The notes under the pieces: model-generated
Told to the model about the DNA's origin: nothing
What the model saw: only the letters and a program-made list of their open reading frames with translations
The model's database searches: none
NCBI GenBank assembly: GCA_902634885.1
Contig: CACPLR010000001.1
Span: forward strand, 80,170-144,169
DNA length: 64,000 nucleotides
Direction: 5' to 3'
From: an uncultured Pelagibacteraceae bacterium
Lineage (GTDB): Bacteria > Pseudomonadota > Alphaproteobacteria > Pelagibacterales > Pelagibacteraceae
Shown here: positions 47,496 through 55,775 of the stretch, in pieces
Layout: each line of letters begins with the position of its first letter
Numbering within the stretch: position 1 is the first letter of the stretch
Made by a program: the position numbers and the translations under genes

Positions 47496-48293
47496 ATGAG
47501 CAAAAAGTTTAATTATAAAATTTACTTCAATTTTCTTAATATTTTAGCAAAACAACTGACAAGATTTTATTATTCAAAACTCGATAAGCCTTTTAAAATT
47601 AGCAATAAATTAAAAGGAAAAGGCTATGATCCGGTAACAACTTCAGACAAAGCTTTCGAACGATTCATTAGAAAAAAAATATTAGAAAGGTTTCCTGATC
47701 ATCAAATTATTGGCGAAGAATATGGATTAAAAAAAACTAAAAGTGATTTCTCTTGGGTAATCGATCCAATTGATGGAACGAGATCTTTTGTAACCGGTAA
47801 TCCAACTTGGAGTAATTTAATATCTTTAAATTATAAAGGAAATCCTATGATAGGCCTTGCAAATTTTCCTAAACTTAAAAAATATTATTTAAATAAAGAC
47901 GAAAAAAATTCATATTTATTTGAAAATGGAAAAAAAACTAAATTAAATGTTAATTCAAAAGTATCTATTAAAAATGCAAAGATTGCAGCTGCATTTCACG
48001 GTTATTTATCATTTAGTAAACAAAAAAAAATTCAAAAATTTATAAAGATAGTAAATTTTCCTTGTTTTGATGCTTTAACTTATGCTCAGTTAGCAGAGGG
48101 AAGACTGGATATAGTAGTTCAATGTGCGAACAAAATATGGGATGTACATGCAATCATACCTATAATTAGTGCTGCTGGTGGAACACTTACTACATGGAAA
48201 AATGAAAATGGCAAACTTGCTGGAAATATTTTAGCATCGAGCAATAAATTAAATCATAAAAAAATATTAAAATTGCTTAAGCCAGCTACATGA
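47496..48293 (+). CDS. Inositol-monophosphatase-family phosphatase, histidinol-phosphatase-like
   Basis: 265 residues. Metal motifs GEEYG (about 79-83), WVIDPIDGTRSFVTGNP (about 90-106) and KIWDVHAIIPII with WD (about 213). The RSFVTG variant is usual for HisN-type histidinol phosphatases of alphaproteobacteria. It could be that enzyme or a general sugar phosphatase. Overlaps the next gene by 4 bp. Confidence 0.85.
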   Translation: MSKKFNYKIYFNFLNILAKQLTRFYYSKLDKPFKISNKLKGKGYDPVTTSDKAFERFIRKKILERFPDHQIIGEEYGLKKTKSDFSWVIDPIDGTRSFVTGNPTWSNLISLNYKGNPMIGLANFPKLKKYYLNKDEKNSYLFENGKKTKLNVNSKVSIKNAKIAAAFHGYLSFSKQKKIQKFIKIVNFPCFDALTYAQLAEGRLDIVVQCANKIWDVHAIIPIISAAGGTLTTWKNENGKLAGNILASSNKLNHKKILKLLKPAT

Positions 48294-49012
48294 AAAACAT
48301 AATTGTACTTCAACATATTAAAATAGAAGACCCAGGATATATTAAAGATCTAATGATAAGTGATGGAATAAATTTAACTACAATAGAATTAGATGAAGGT
48401 GAAAAAATTCCAAATGATTTAAATAAATTTGATGCAATGTTTTGTATGGGTGGACCTATGGACACATGGATGGAAGATGAATATTCTTGGCTTATTGAAG
48501 AAAAAAAAAAAATTAAAGAATTTGTTATTGATTTAAAAAAACCTTATTTAGGTTTTTGTTTAGGCTGCCAACTTCTTGGTGAAGTCATTGGAGGGAAAGT
48601 TGTAAAATCATCAAAACCTGAAATTGGAATGTTGGATATTGGTTTTTTAGAAAATAAAAAAAAAGATCAGTTATTTAGTAATTTCCCTGATAAAATCAAA
48701 TCACTACAGTGGCATTCTTATGAAGTTCAAGATTTAGAACATATACAATCTGTTACTCTAATAGCTTCATCACCTGAAACAAAATATCAAATTTTTAAAT
48801 TTCATGAACACGCATACGGAATTCAATTTCATATTGAAATCAAAGATACTACAGTAAGTGATTGGGGGTGTGTGCCCGAATATAAATCTGCTCTTGAAAG
48901 TCAGTTAGGAAAAGGTGCACTTGAGAAATTTGATATTGATGCTAAAATGAATATGTCCTCAATGAATAAATATTCAACAATTCTTTATAACAATTTTAAG
49001 AAATTAATCTGA
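48290..49012 (+). CDS. Class I glutamine amidotransferase-like protein
   Basis: 240 residues. Nucleophile elbow YLGFCLGCQLLGE (Cys about 86), later GIQFHIEIKD with the catalytic His, and a Glu two residues on. Resembles GMP synthase-like amidotransferases that stand alone, some of which remove glutamine-linked or polyamine conjugates. Substrate unknown. Coupled by ATGA to the phosphatase gene. Confidence 0.85.
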   Translation: MKNIIVLQHIKIEDPGYIKDLMISDGINLTTIELDEGEKIPNDLNKFDAMFCMGGPMDTWMEDEYSWLIEEKKKIKEFVIDLKKPYLGFCLGCQLLGEVIGGKVVKSSKPEIGMLDIGFLENKKKDQLFSNFPDKIKSLQWHSYEVQDLEHIQSVTLIASSPETKYQIFKFHEHAYGIQFHIEIKDTTVSDWGCVPEYKSALESQLGKGALEKFDIDAKMNMSSMNKYSTILYNNFKKLI

Positions 49013-49073
49013 GAATTTCCTTTTTTTTAACATTTTATTGAGTTAGTTTTTTAAGCATAATCAAGGAGGTAAT

Positions 49074-49466
49074 ATGGCAATATTTAACATGATAGAGGAA
49101 AGTGAAGCCAAAGGAAAAGTAAAAGAAATATTTGAGGACATTAAACAAAAAAGAAACATAAAATTTGTAAACAATTTTTGGAAAATGTTAGCTAATGAGC
49201 CAGAAACTTTAGAGAGAACTTGGAATTCATTGCAGCAAGTAATGAAAAAAGGTGCTCTAGATGAGATGACAAAAGAATTAATTTATATTGCTGTTTCAAT
49301 TACAAATAGCTGTGAGTATTGCATAAAATCTCATAGTTCTGCTGCAATTAAGAAAGGAGCATCAAAAGATATGCTTGCTGAACTTAACGCGGTAGTTGGT
49401 ATGGCAAATGAAACAAATAAATTGGTTGAGTCATACCAAGTTAAAGTAGACGAAATTTATGAATGA
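49074..49466 (+). CDS. Carboxymuconolactone decarboxylase/AhpD-like protein
   Basis: 130 residues. CEYCIKSHSSAAIKKGAS contains the CxxC-x-x-H active site of AhpD-like peroxidase-type proteins. Usually trimeric or hexameric and redox-active. A strong AAGGAGG ribosome site sits 6-7 bp before the ATG. Overlaps the DUF924 gene by 8 bp. Confidence 0.88.
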   Translation: MAIFNMIEESEAKGKVKEIFEDIKQKRNIKFVNNFWKMLANEPETLERTWNSLQQVMKKGALDEMTKELIYIAVSITNSCEYCIKSHSSAAIKKGASKDMLAELNAVVGMANETNKLVESYQVKVDEIYE

Positions 49467-50019
49467 TAGAGCTCAAGCAATCCTAGACTTCTGGTTTGAT
49501 GACCTAATAGTTGAAAAAAGGTTTAAAAAAGACGAAAAATTTGATCAGTTAATTAGAGAAAAATTTGGAGAAGACCACAATAAAGCTACTTCAAATGAAT
49601 ATGATTATTGGCAAGATGAGCCGTTAACTTGTTTAGCATTAATTATTTTATTAGATCAGTTTTCCAGAAACCTTTATAGAAATGATAAAAAGTCTTTTGA
49701 ATACGATTTTAAAGCAAGATTAATTGTAAATGATGCTGTTTATAATGGATATCTTGATCAAATGGATGAATATCAAAGATTTTTTATGTTACTTCCATAT
49801 ATTCATAGTGAAGAAATTATTGATCACGATAGAGCATATAAGTTATTAACAAATTATCTATCAAATCATCCAAATTTTTTAGAAATAAAAAAATTTTGGA
49901 AAGATCATACAGCAGTAATTAAAAGATTTCATAGATATCCTCACAGAAATAAAATGTTAGGAAGAAGATCAACAGCAGAAGAAATTGAGTTTTTAGATCA
50001 ACCCAACTCTTCATGGTAA
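49459..50019 (+). CDS. DUF924 family protein
   Basis: 186 residues, all-helical. AILDFWFDD near the N-terminus, then PLTCLALIILLDQFSRNLYRN, QRFFMLLPYIHSE and HPHRN-like RYPHRNKMLGR, the full DUF924 signature. Function unknown; the family has TPR-like structure. It abuts the opposing SMR gene with no base between. Confidence 0.9.
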   Translation: MNDRAQAILDFWFDDLIVEKRFKKDEKFDQLIREKFGEDHNKATSNEYDYWQDEPLTCLALIILLDQFSRNLYRNDKKSFEYDFKARLIVNDAVYNGYLDQMDEYQRFFMLLPYIHSEEIIDHDRAYKLLTNYLSNHPNFLEIKKFWKDHTAVIKRFHRYPHRNKMLGRRSTAEEIEFLDQPNSSW

Positions 50020-50355
50020 CTATTTTGTGTTACCTAATAGATTTACAATTAAAACACCTGTAATTATTAAAAATAAACCAAGGATGGTTGTAAAATTAGG
50101 AATTTGATTAAATTTTAAAACTCCTACTACACTTGTGGCTATAATACACAAACCTGCAAATGATGCGTAAGTAACTCCAACAGAAATTGATTTCATTACA
50201 AGTGAAAGTGTAAACATACAGGCAACAATTGTAATTGCAGTTAAAATACTTGGAATTAATAGAGTAAAACCTTGAGCGTTTTTTGCAAAAGCATTAGACG
50301 CTGTTCCTAAAATTACAGCAACAATTAAATATACATATGCATTTAAATTACTCAT
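50020..50355 (-). CDS. SMR-family small membrane protein lacking the conserved Glu
   Basis: 111 residues and four membrane helices, C-terminus ILGLFLIITGVLIVNLLG typical of EmrE-like SMR proteins. In helix 1 the proton/substrate Glu (position 14 in EmrE) is replaced by Gly: VAVILGTASNAFAK in place of GAILAEVIGTTLMK. The usual AIWSG is ASFAG. So it is unlikely to be a normal proton-coupled drug exporter; it may be part of a two-gene pair or transport something else. It overlaps the next upstream gene by 8 bp. Confidence 0.75.
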   Translation of the reverse strand: MSNLNAYVYLIVAVILGTASNAFAKNAQGFTLLIPSILTAITIVACMFTLSLVMKSISVGVTYASFAGLCIIATSVVGVLKFNQIPNFTTILGLFLIITGVLIVNLLGNTK

Positions 50356-50944
50356 TATTTTTTAACCAATTTATTGCATCTTCCATTCTATCATCTCCCC
50401 AAAATATTTCATTACCCACAACAAAAGAAGGACTACCAAATATTTTATGTGATCTTGCACTTTCAGTGTTTTCTAAATATTTATTTTCTATTTCTTGAGA
50501 ATTTGCATTATTTACAATTTTTTCTTTATCCAAACTAAGCTCATTACATATCTCAGAAATATTTGGCTCTGTAGCTGGTTCTTTTCCGTCTTGGAACCAT
50601 CTCTTGTAAGTCAATCTTACATAATCTACTCCCCAGCCTTCCTTTAATCCTAATATTGCAAGTTTATTTGCTAAATCAAATTCACTTAATGGGTAAGGCA
50701 CAGGAGTTTTTGCAAAAAAACCATAACCTTTAGCTCTTCTCTCTATATCTCTCCACATATAATCAACTTTATTTTGTTTGTCTTTTGGAAAAGGTATGTT
50801 GTTCATTTCCTTCATTATTGCTCTCACACTAAATGGAACCCAATTAAATTTTACATTTAATTTTTTTTCAACATCTAATATCCTAGCAACTGTCAGATAT
50901 GTATAAGTACTTCCAATTGAAAAATAAAAATCAACTTTTTCCAT
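50348..50944 (-). CDS. DsbA-like / GST-kappa 2-hydroxychromene-2-carboxylate isomerase family
   Basis: 198 residues. FYFSIGSTYTYL at the start carries Ser where DsbA has CxxC, as in GST-kappa/HCCA isomerases, and the end has FGSPSFVVGNEIFWGDDRMEDAI. Such enzymes use glutathione to isomerise aromatic intermediates, but many homologues are of unknown function. Downstream the SMR gene overlaps by 8 bp. Confidence 0.85.
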   Translation of the reverse strand: MEKVDFYFSIGSTYTYLTVARILDVEKKLNVKFNWVPFSVRAIMKEMNNIPFPKDKQNKVDYMWRDIERRAKGYGFFAKTPVPYPLSEFDLANKLAILGLKEGWGVDYVRLTYKRWFQDGKEPATEPNISEICNELSLDKEKIVNNANSQEIENKYLENTESARSHKIFGSPSFVVGNEIFWGDDRMEDAINWLKNNE

Positions 50945-50960
50945 TACTTATATTAACCTA

Positions 50961-51182
50961 TTATTTTGTGATTTTATCTACAATTTTTTTTACTAAAGGA
51001 GCAACAATTGAGGTTGCTATCATTGCAACTGGAAAACTCACAGACCATGCAGTTATAAATCTATTAAAATAATCTTTGTCAAAGCCAGTGTTAATATAGG
51101 TTATTAGGAGAGTCATCATGAAACTCATCCCACATCCCATTAAAACTATAAATAATAGGTTTGAGTATTTTTTTGAAAACAA
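50961..51182 (-). CDS. DUF2798 membrane protein
   Basis: 73 residues with two hydrophobic helices (about 5-30 and 42-64): FIVLMGCGMSFMMTLLITYINTG and FITAWSVSFPVAMIATSIVAPLV. This is the DUF2798 pattern. Function unknown. 25 bp downstream of the NTF2-like gene and on the same strand as the small-protein cluster. Confidence 0.75.
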   Translation of the reverse strand: MFSKKYSNLLFIVLMGCGMSFMMTLLITYINTGFDKDYFNRFITAWSVSFPVAMIATSIVAPLVKKIVDKITK

Positions 51183-51207
51183 AATTTAAATTCTAACTTT
51201 AAATATT

Positions 51208-51528
51208 TTATTTGTTCATCGGGGTTGCACCAGTTTCAAGTGCAAATACTTTGCCATCTTTAAATTTAAAAACAGCCATTACTGCTTCTTTATTTCCATC
51301 ATTAAATGTAACAAATGCGTGTTCAACACCAATTTCATCATTTTCATAAATAACTCTAACTTTATCTCTATTGATATCTCCACTCATTGCCCATTTTACT
51401 ACATCGTCTTTTTTTAAAACAGTTCCTGATTTATGCATCGTAAACGTATAATCGTCATGAATTATATCTCTTAATGCTGCCTCATCTTTACTCTCCATGG
51501 CTTTATTGTATTTAGCTAAAATTGACAT
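51208..51528 (-). CDS. Small NTF2-like (SnoaL-type) protein
   Basis: 106 residues: an N-terminal helix ILAKYNKAMESKDEAALRDIIHDDYTF followed by beta strands ending GNKEAVMAVFKFKDGKV, the cone-shaped NTF2/SnoaL fold. Substrate unknown. GGAG ribosome site (AAAGGAGAATAAAA) before the ATG. Last of the eight small genes between 51208 and 54012. Confidence 0.75.
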   Translation of the reverse strand: MSILAKYNKAMESKDEAALRDIIHDDYTFTMHKSGTVLKKDDVVKWAMSGDINRDKVRVIYENDEIGVEHAFVTFNDGNKEAVMAVFKFKDGKVFALETGATPMNK

Positions 51529-51547
51529 TTTTATTCTCCTTTATTTT

Positions 51548-51871
51548 TTATTTTCCTGGTTTAACAACACTATTAGCTGCATTAGCTGCATTCGTAAATG
51601 CTTTGTTATAATCAATTACCTCATGGACCATTAAATCTTCCATTAGGCCAGAATTTTTAAAAGCTATTTTTAAGGCAACAGCTTGTTCATATTCTCCTTC
51701 CACGCAAGAAATTACATCAAATCTACCTCTTACCCACTCGTAAGAAATAAGTTTTAAACCAGCGGCCTCTGTTGCCTTTTTTGTAGAAGCGAATCTGTCT
51801 GCAGTTGGTTCATTCTGCATTCTCTTCATTAACTCTCCACTTATTTTACCTATTAAATAAAATTTTGCCAT
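51548..51871 (-). CDS. Small GYD-domain-like protein
   Basis: 107 residues with YLIGKISGE, a KKATEAAGLKLISYEWVRGRFDVISCVEGE segment, then an alanine-rich C-terminus. It resembles GYD-domain proteins, small ferredoxin-like alpha/beta folds of unknown function. Strong AAAGGAGAATAA ribosome site. One base separates it from the DUF1330 gene. Confidence 0.65.
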   Translation of the reverse strand: MAKFYLIGKISGELMKRMQNEPTADRFASTKKATEAAGLKLISYEWVRGRFDVISCVEGEYEQAVALKIAFKNSGLMEDLMVHEVIDYNKAFTNAANAANSVVKPGK

Positions 51872-52159
51872 TTATTCTCCTTTAATTATTATTCCATTTG
51901 ATAAAGCGTTATCTAGACGGATTTTTTTTATTGGTTTGTATTCTTCAGATTTATACCACTCTTGAGCTTTCTCATAACTAGGAAATTTGATTACTATTGT
52001 TCTTGGGTGCTCCCAATTTCCCTCTATTAATTCAAAATCTCCACCTCTTACAATATATTCTGCCCCAAATTTCTCAGCGATTGGTTTTACTTTTTCAATA
52101 TATTCTTTGTAATTATCAGGATTTGTAATTTTAATATTAAAAATTACGTAACCAGTCAT
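51872..52159 (-). CDS. DUF1330 family protein
   Basis: 95 residues from the ATG at 52157-52159; a TTG five codons upstream is the only alternative. TGYVIFNIKITNPDNYKEYIEKV, FGAEYIVRGGDFELIEG and IVIKFPSYEKAQEWYKSEEYKPIKKIR are the DUF1330 signature, a dimeric alpha+beta barrel fold. Unknown function. No clear Shine-Dalgarno site, unlike its neighbours. Confidence 0.85.
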   Translation of the reverse strand: MTGYVIFNIKITNPDNYKEYIEKVKPIAEKFGAEYIVRGGDFELIEGNWEHPRTIVIKFPSYEKAQEWYKSEEYKPIKKIRLDNALSNGIIIKGE

Positions 52160-52205
52160 TATCTGAAATTTCAATATGATGGATTAACAATTTCAATATT
52201 TTTTT

Positions 52206-52496
52206 TTACAGATCCACTTTAGATAAATCATACAACTGAGCATTCTCTACACATTCCGCATAGATAGCTTTTGCTGTAGGATTTTTTCCCGTTACAAAAT
52301 CTTTCATTCCTTCTTCATTATGAACAGAAACTTTAAATAACATACCACTTTTATCTGGTATCATAGCTCCAACAGTTTTTTCTGGATATGCAACACTTTT
52401 TCTAACACCCATACCTTCATCTGATTGCATCCATCCCATGAAAGTATCTAATTTACCTTCTTTTATTTTAAGATGTACTAACATTTCCTTTTCCAT
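52206..52496 (-). CDS. Small alpha/beta-barrel-like protein, unknown
   Basis: 96 residues: LVHLKIKEGKLDTFMGWMQSDEG, then VGAMIPDKSGMLFKVSVHNEEGMKDFV, and a C-terminal amphipathic helix. The beta-alpha-beta pattern recalls antibiotic-biosynthesis-monooxygenase-like barrels, but I recognise no specific family. AAAGGAGG ribosome site. Confidence 0.6.
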   Translation of the reverse strand: MEKEMLVHLKIKEGKLDTFMGWMQSDEGMGVRKSVAYPEKTVGAMIPDKSGMLFKVSVHNEEGMKDFVTGKNPTAKAIYAECVENAQLYDLSKVDL

Positions 52497-52520
52497 TTAT
52501 AGCCTCCTTTTTTTGTTAAT

Positions 52521-52790
52521 TTAATCTGAGCAAATGCTCATTACTGTAGTCTCTTGTTTATGGCCAGATTTCTCAATTACTTTTGCATTCTCTGTATTCT
52601 GCATAAATTTTTGCATAGTGTCTGATGCTGGTGTTTCCATTACAATATGTACCTTATTTGGATTTTCTAATTCATGACCAACGTAAATAGTTTTGATTCC
52701 TGCCGCTTCTCTTGGACCAGAATGTTCATCAAACATTTTTTTCCAATGAGTCCAGTCTTTTACCTCAAAATTTCCAACCACTTTTACCAT
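52521..52790 (-). CDS. Small ferredoxin-fold protein, unknown
   Basis: 89 residues from ATG 52788-52790, preceded by GGGGAGAG; an upstream in-frame start adds ten residues without a ribosome site. VKVVGNFEVKDWTHWKKMFDEH, AGIKTIYVGHELENPNKVHIVMETP and EKSGHKQETTV give a dimeric alpha/beta pattern, possibly DUF3764-like. Function unknown. Confidence 0.6.
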   Translation of the reverse strand: MVKVVGNFEVKDWTHWKKMFDEHSGPREAAGIKTIYVGHELENPNKVHIVMETPASDTMQKFMQNTENAKVIEKSGHKQETTVMSICSD

Positions 52791-52827
52791 TTTACTCTCC
52801 CCACACACCACCAAAATCAATTGTTGC

Positions 52828-53211
52828 TTATTTCTTCATTGCATTGAACATGCTAAGCGTATCATCAAAGGTCATCATAACTTTAGTTTTTCCTTCATCG
52901 CTAACTTCAAAATAATGACCAAACATAGTATCCATGTTGTCAGCTGTCGCATGTACTCTAACAAATACTTTATTTCCTTCACTGATCATGTCTAAAATTT
53001 TTAAATGAAAATTTGGCCATGTAGCTGGAATTTTTGACATCGCACCCATCATAGCTTGTTTACCTTTGTGAACTCCTGACAATGGATGGACACCTTCTTT
53101 ACCAGGAAATGTCCATACAATATTGTCATCGATCATCTCATTAAAAAAAGTTTCCATATCTCCTTTACTAAAAAGCTCGTATGCTTTTCTCGTTTGCTCT
53201 TTTACGTCCAT
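52828..53211 (-). CDS. SnoaL-like NTF2-fold protein
   Basis: 127 residues with TRKAYELFSKGDMETFFNEMIDDNIVWTFPG, HPLSGVHKGKQAMMG and DMISEGNKVFVRVHATA followed by a C-terminal strand. This is a clear SnoaL-like domain, similar to ketosteroid-isomerase-related proteins. Substrate unknown. GAAAGGAA ribosome site. Confidence 0.85.
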   Translation of the reverse strand: MDVKEQTRKAYELFSKGDMETFFNEMIDDNIVWTFPGKEGVHPLSGVHKGKQAMMGAMSKIPATWPNFHLKILDMISEGNKVFVRVHATADNMDTMFGHYFEVSDEGKTKVMMTFDDTLSMFNAMKK

Positions 53212-53240
53212 AAAATATTCCTTTCGAAGTTAATTATTTA

Positions 53241-53717
53241 TTAATAAGTATATTCTCCACTCATCTGATTCATTGAGTGAGCCATTCCAGCTTTACCTTT
53301 AAGATTTTGTCTACTTGAAAATCCTGTACCTGAAATATTTTCATATTTACCAGTTCCACCAATAATAACAAAATCTCCAGAGCCACCAACGCCGCCAGTT
53401 CCTTTACCTTTATAATTTATAAATACTTTTTCCCCGTCATTTAGATAAAATGTGCACATTCCTGTTTCATCATCAAATTTACCTGCAGTTAAAGTAAGCC
53501 CTCCAATGCAATGCATGGTAGATTTATCAAATATACTTCCATCTTCTTTGTCTGAAAGTCCAGCATTACCATCATAAGTTATACTCATATTGCCATTACC
53601 AGCATTCATAACATTTACTTCCCATGAACCCATTCCACTTGCATTAAACTTTCCGGTCTCTGCTAACAAGTTAGAGGTAAATAGTGTAAAAAAAGTTAAT
53701 ATTATTATTTTTTTCAT
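53241..53717 (-). CDS. Exported small beta-barrel protein, unknown
   Basis: 158 residues from ATG 53715-53717, with AAGGAGAAAACT before it; the longer frame upstream overlaps the previous gene. Signal peptide KKIIILTFFTLFTSNLLA, cleavage near LLAETG. The mature part is Gly-rich: GSGDFVIIGGTGKYENISGTGF resembles the GGTGxY-x-x-GxG repeat of allene-oxide-cyclase-like barrels. Two Cys may form a disulfide. The only exported member of the cluster. Confidence 0.7.
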   Translation of the reverse strand: MKKIIILTFFTLFTSNLLAETGKFNASGMGSWEVNVMNAGNGNMSITYDGNAGLSDKEDGSIFDKSTMHCIGGLTLTAGKFDDETGMCTFYLNDGEKVFINYKGKGTGGVGGSGDFVIIGGTGKYENISGTGFSSRQNLKGKAGMAHSMNQMSGEYTY

Positions 53718-53727
53718 AGTTTTCTCC

Positions 53728-54012
53728 TTACATTTTTGCAAAATCCATTGTTTGTGAACATTCCTCAGAGACTGTATCAAAAAAATTATTCATATCTCCA
53801 AGTTGATCAATAATTGCTTGTGGACTTTCGGCTTGCCACTTACAAAATACCTTCATCGAGTCGCCTGCACCCATCATTGTCATATGACATACAGCCTTTT
53901 CTCCAGTTACTCCTTTTTTTAAATCCTCAGGGGATGTTGAACTTACAACTTCATGAAATTTTTTTTTCATCTCCTCAGACTTAAATATATGCGTTGCTAA
54001 ATAGTCTTTCAT
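53728..54012 (-). CDS. Small protein of unknown family, first gene of the cluster
   Basis: 94 residues: ATHIFKSEEMKKKFHEVVSS, then KAVCHMTMMGAGDSMKVFCKWQAESPQAIIDQL and a C-terminal FAKM. Beta-alpha-beta content with three Cys; I recognise no family, though it recalls ferredoxin-like sensor proteins. CTTAAGGAGGGTT ribosome site before the ATG. It heads the minus-strand run 54012-51208. Confidence 0.6.
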   Translation of the reverse strand: MKDYLATHIFKSEEMKKKFHEVVSSTSPEDLKKGVTGEKAVCHMTMMGAGDSMKVFCKWQAESPQAIIDQLGDMNNFFDTVSEECSQTMDFAKM

Positions 54013-54039
54013 TATAACCCTCCTTAAGAGCTTAATTAA

Positions 54040-54073
54040 TTACAAAGAAAAATTGTAAACTTTATATTACAAT
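54040..54073. promoter_or_regulatory. Three TTACAA/TTGTAA half-sites upstream of the small-protein cluster
   Basis: TTACAA at 54040-54045, TTGTAA at 54053-54058 and TTACAA at 54067-54072, in alternating orientation with 7- and 8-bp spacers, in the 76-bp gap between cysK and the cluster. The outer pair forms a 7-bp perfect inverted repeat ATTGTAA/TTACAAT (54052-54073) followed on the minus strand by TTTTT, so it could instead act as a weak cysK terminator. Confidence 0.4.
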
Positions 54074-54088
54074 ACTGGTATGTGATTT

Positions 54089-55090
54089 TTAGATCCAACT
54101 AGGAGTAGGTAGGCCTTTTTCTTGTAAAAATTTTTTATTAAACATCTTTGAGTTGTATTTATCTGATTTGTCGCAGAGAATTGTTACAATAGTTTTTCCT
54201 GGACCAATTAACTTACCAAGTCTAATTGCTCCAGCAATATTTACACCACAACTAGTGCCTAAGCTTAATCCCTCTTCTTTTATTAGATTATAAAGCAAAG
54301 GCAAAGACTCGTGGTCATCAATTGAAAATGCTCCATCTATTTTTGCTTCAGCAAAATTTGCTGTTACTCTACTGGACCCAATACCTTCAGTTATTGAACC
54401 ACCTTCGGATTTTAATTCACCATTTTCAATGAAATTGTATAAGGCAGAACCTGCTGGATCAGATAAATATATTTTTATATCTTTGTTTTTTTCTTTTAAA
54501 TAACTACTTATCCCTCCAATCGTTCCACCTGTGCCTGATGCACAAACAAATCCATCTACCTTACCTTCTGTTTGATCCCATATTTCAGGTCCAGTTGTTT
54601 CATAATGACCTCTAGCATTTGCAGTATTGTCAAATTGGTTTGCCCAGACGACTCCGTAATTATTTGAGTTTTTTAATTCTTCTGCAAGTCTACCTGCAAC
54701 TTTTACATAATTGCCATCATCACTGTAAGGTTTTGGTGGTACTAACCTTAAATCTGCACCGATATTTATTAAAGTATCTTTTTTTTCTTGTGTTTGATTA
54801 TCGTTCATTACAATTGTTGTTTTATAACCTAAAGAATTTCCTAGAAGACATAAACCTATACCAGTATTACCTGCTGTTCCTTCAACAATCATTCCACCTT
54901 TTGAAATTAATTTTTTTTCTTCAGCATCTTTTATAAGTGCCAAAGCCGCTCTGTCTTTTACAGATCCCCCCGGATTTAAATATTCTGCTTTTCCATAAAT
55001 ATTACATCCAGTTATCTCTGAGGCTGCTTTTAATTTTATTAAGGGAGTATTACCAATTGACTGTAAAAAATTATCTTTGATATTAACCAT
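54089..55090 (-). CDS. cysK: Cysteine synthase A-type PLP enzyme
   Basis: 333 residues from ATG 55088-55090; an upstream in-frame start exists but adds only seven residues. [12 protein letters not shown], the PLP-lysine region [13 protein letters not shown] (Lys about 39), GTAGNTGIG and [11 protein letters not shown]. The C-terminal part is typical of long CysK. It makes cysteine from O-acetylserine and sulfide. It overlaps cysE by 8 bp, so the operon is cysE-cysK. Confidence 0.93.
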   Translation of the reverse strand: MVNIKDNFLQSIGNTPLIKLKAASEITGCNIYGKAEYLNPGGSVKDRAALALIKDAEEKKLISKGGMIVEGTAGNTGIGLCLLGNSLGYKTTIVMNDNQTQEKKDTLINIGADLRLVPPKPYSDDGNYVKVAGRLAEELKNSNNYGVVWANQFDNTANARGHYETTGPEIWDQTEGKVDGFVCASGTGGTIGGISSYLKEKNKDIKIYLSDPAGSALYNFIENGELKSEGGSITEGIGSSRVTANFAEAKIDGAFSIDDHESLPLLYNLIKEEGLSLGTSCGVNIAGAIRLGKLIGPGKTIVTILCDKSDKYNSKMFNKKFLQEKGLPTPSWI

Positions 55091-55664
55091 TGTTATTTTC
55101 TGAATTGTCATTTTCTACAGCATAAGGTTTAAATTCTTCTGTAGCAGTTCCAACATTCTTTGCTGGTATTCCTATCATCACAGCATTTTCCTCAACATTT
55201 TTTGTTACAACAGCATTTGCTCCAATTTTTGAATTTTTTCCTACTACTACAGGACCTAATATTTGTGCACCAGATCCAACGACTACATTATCCATTAAGG
55301 TAGGATGTCTTTTTATATTTCTTTGATTATTAGAATTAATACTTGGAGATATACCTCCTAAAGTAACCATATGATATATTGTGACATTATCACCAATTTC
55401 AGACGTTTCACCTATTACAACTCCCATCCCATGATCTATAAATAAATTTTTACCAATCTTTGCACCAGGATGAATTTCAATACCTGTTAGGAATCTTGAA
55501 AACTGCGAAATAATTCTCGCAATTAAATCAAATTTAGCTACTGAAAAAAAATGAGCCAATCTATGAAAAAACACAGCTTTAACACCTGGATAAGTCAATA
55601 TCAAACTTAATTTAGACTTCGCTGCTGGATCTCTGTCAATAATTGATTGTAAAAAGTCACTCAT
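55083..55664 (-). CDS. cysE: Serine O-acetyltransferase
   Basis: 193 residues, the short (EpsC-like) form without the long N-terminal helical domain. [17 protein letters not shown] and FHRLAHFF at the start, left-handed beta-helix with hexapeptide repeats and [14 protein letters not shown]. It activates serine for cysteine synthesis. It is first gene of the cysE-cysK pair, divergent from the peroxiredoxin gene. Confidence 0.95.
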   Translation of the reverse strand: MSDFLQSIIDRDPAAKSKLSLILTYPGVKAVFFHRLAHFFSVAKFDLIARIISQFSRFLTGIEIHPGAKIGKNLFIDHGMGVVIGETSEIGDNVTIYHMVTLGGISPSINSNNQRNIKRHPTLMDNVVVGSGAQILGPVVVGKNSKIGANAVVTKNVEENAVMIGIPAKNVGTATEEFKPYAVENDNSENNNG

Positions 55665-55722
55665 GAGTATTTCTATATAGTTATTAAAAATTGAATTTAA
55701 AGTTGATCAATCTCTTAAAAGT

Positions 55723-55751
55723 TTGCTTCATAAATCAATTTTTCATATAAT
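55723..55751 (+). promoter_or_regulatory. Predicted sigma-70 promoter of the peroxiredoxin gene
   Basis: TTGCTT (55723-55728) and a perfect TATAAT (55746-55751) with a 17-bp spacer, 24 bp upstream of the ATG, followed by AAGGAGAG. This is the best canonical promoter seen in the window. Confidence 0.6.
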
Positions 55752-55775
55752 AATTTTATAATAAGGAGAGAAACA

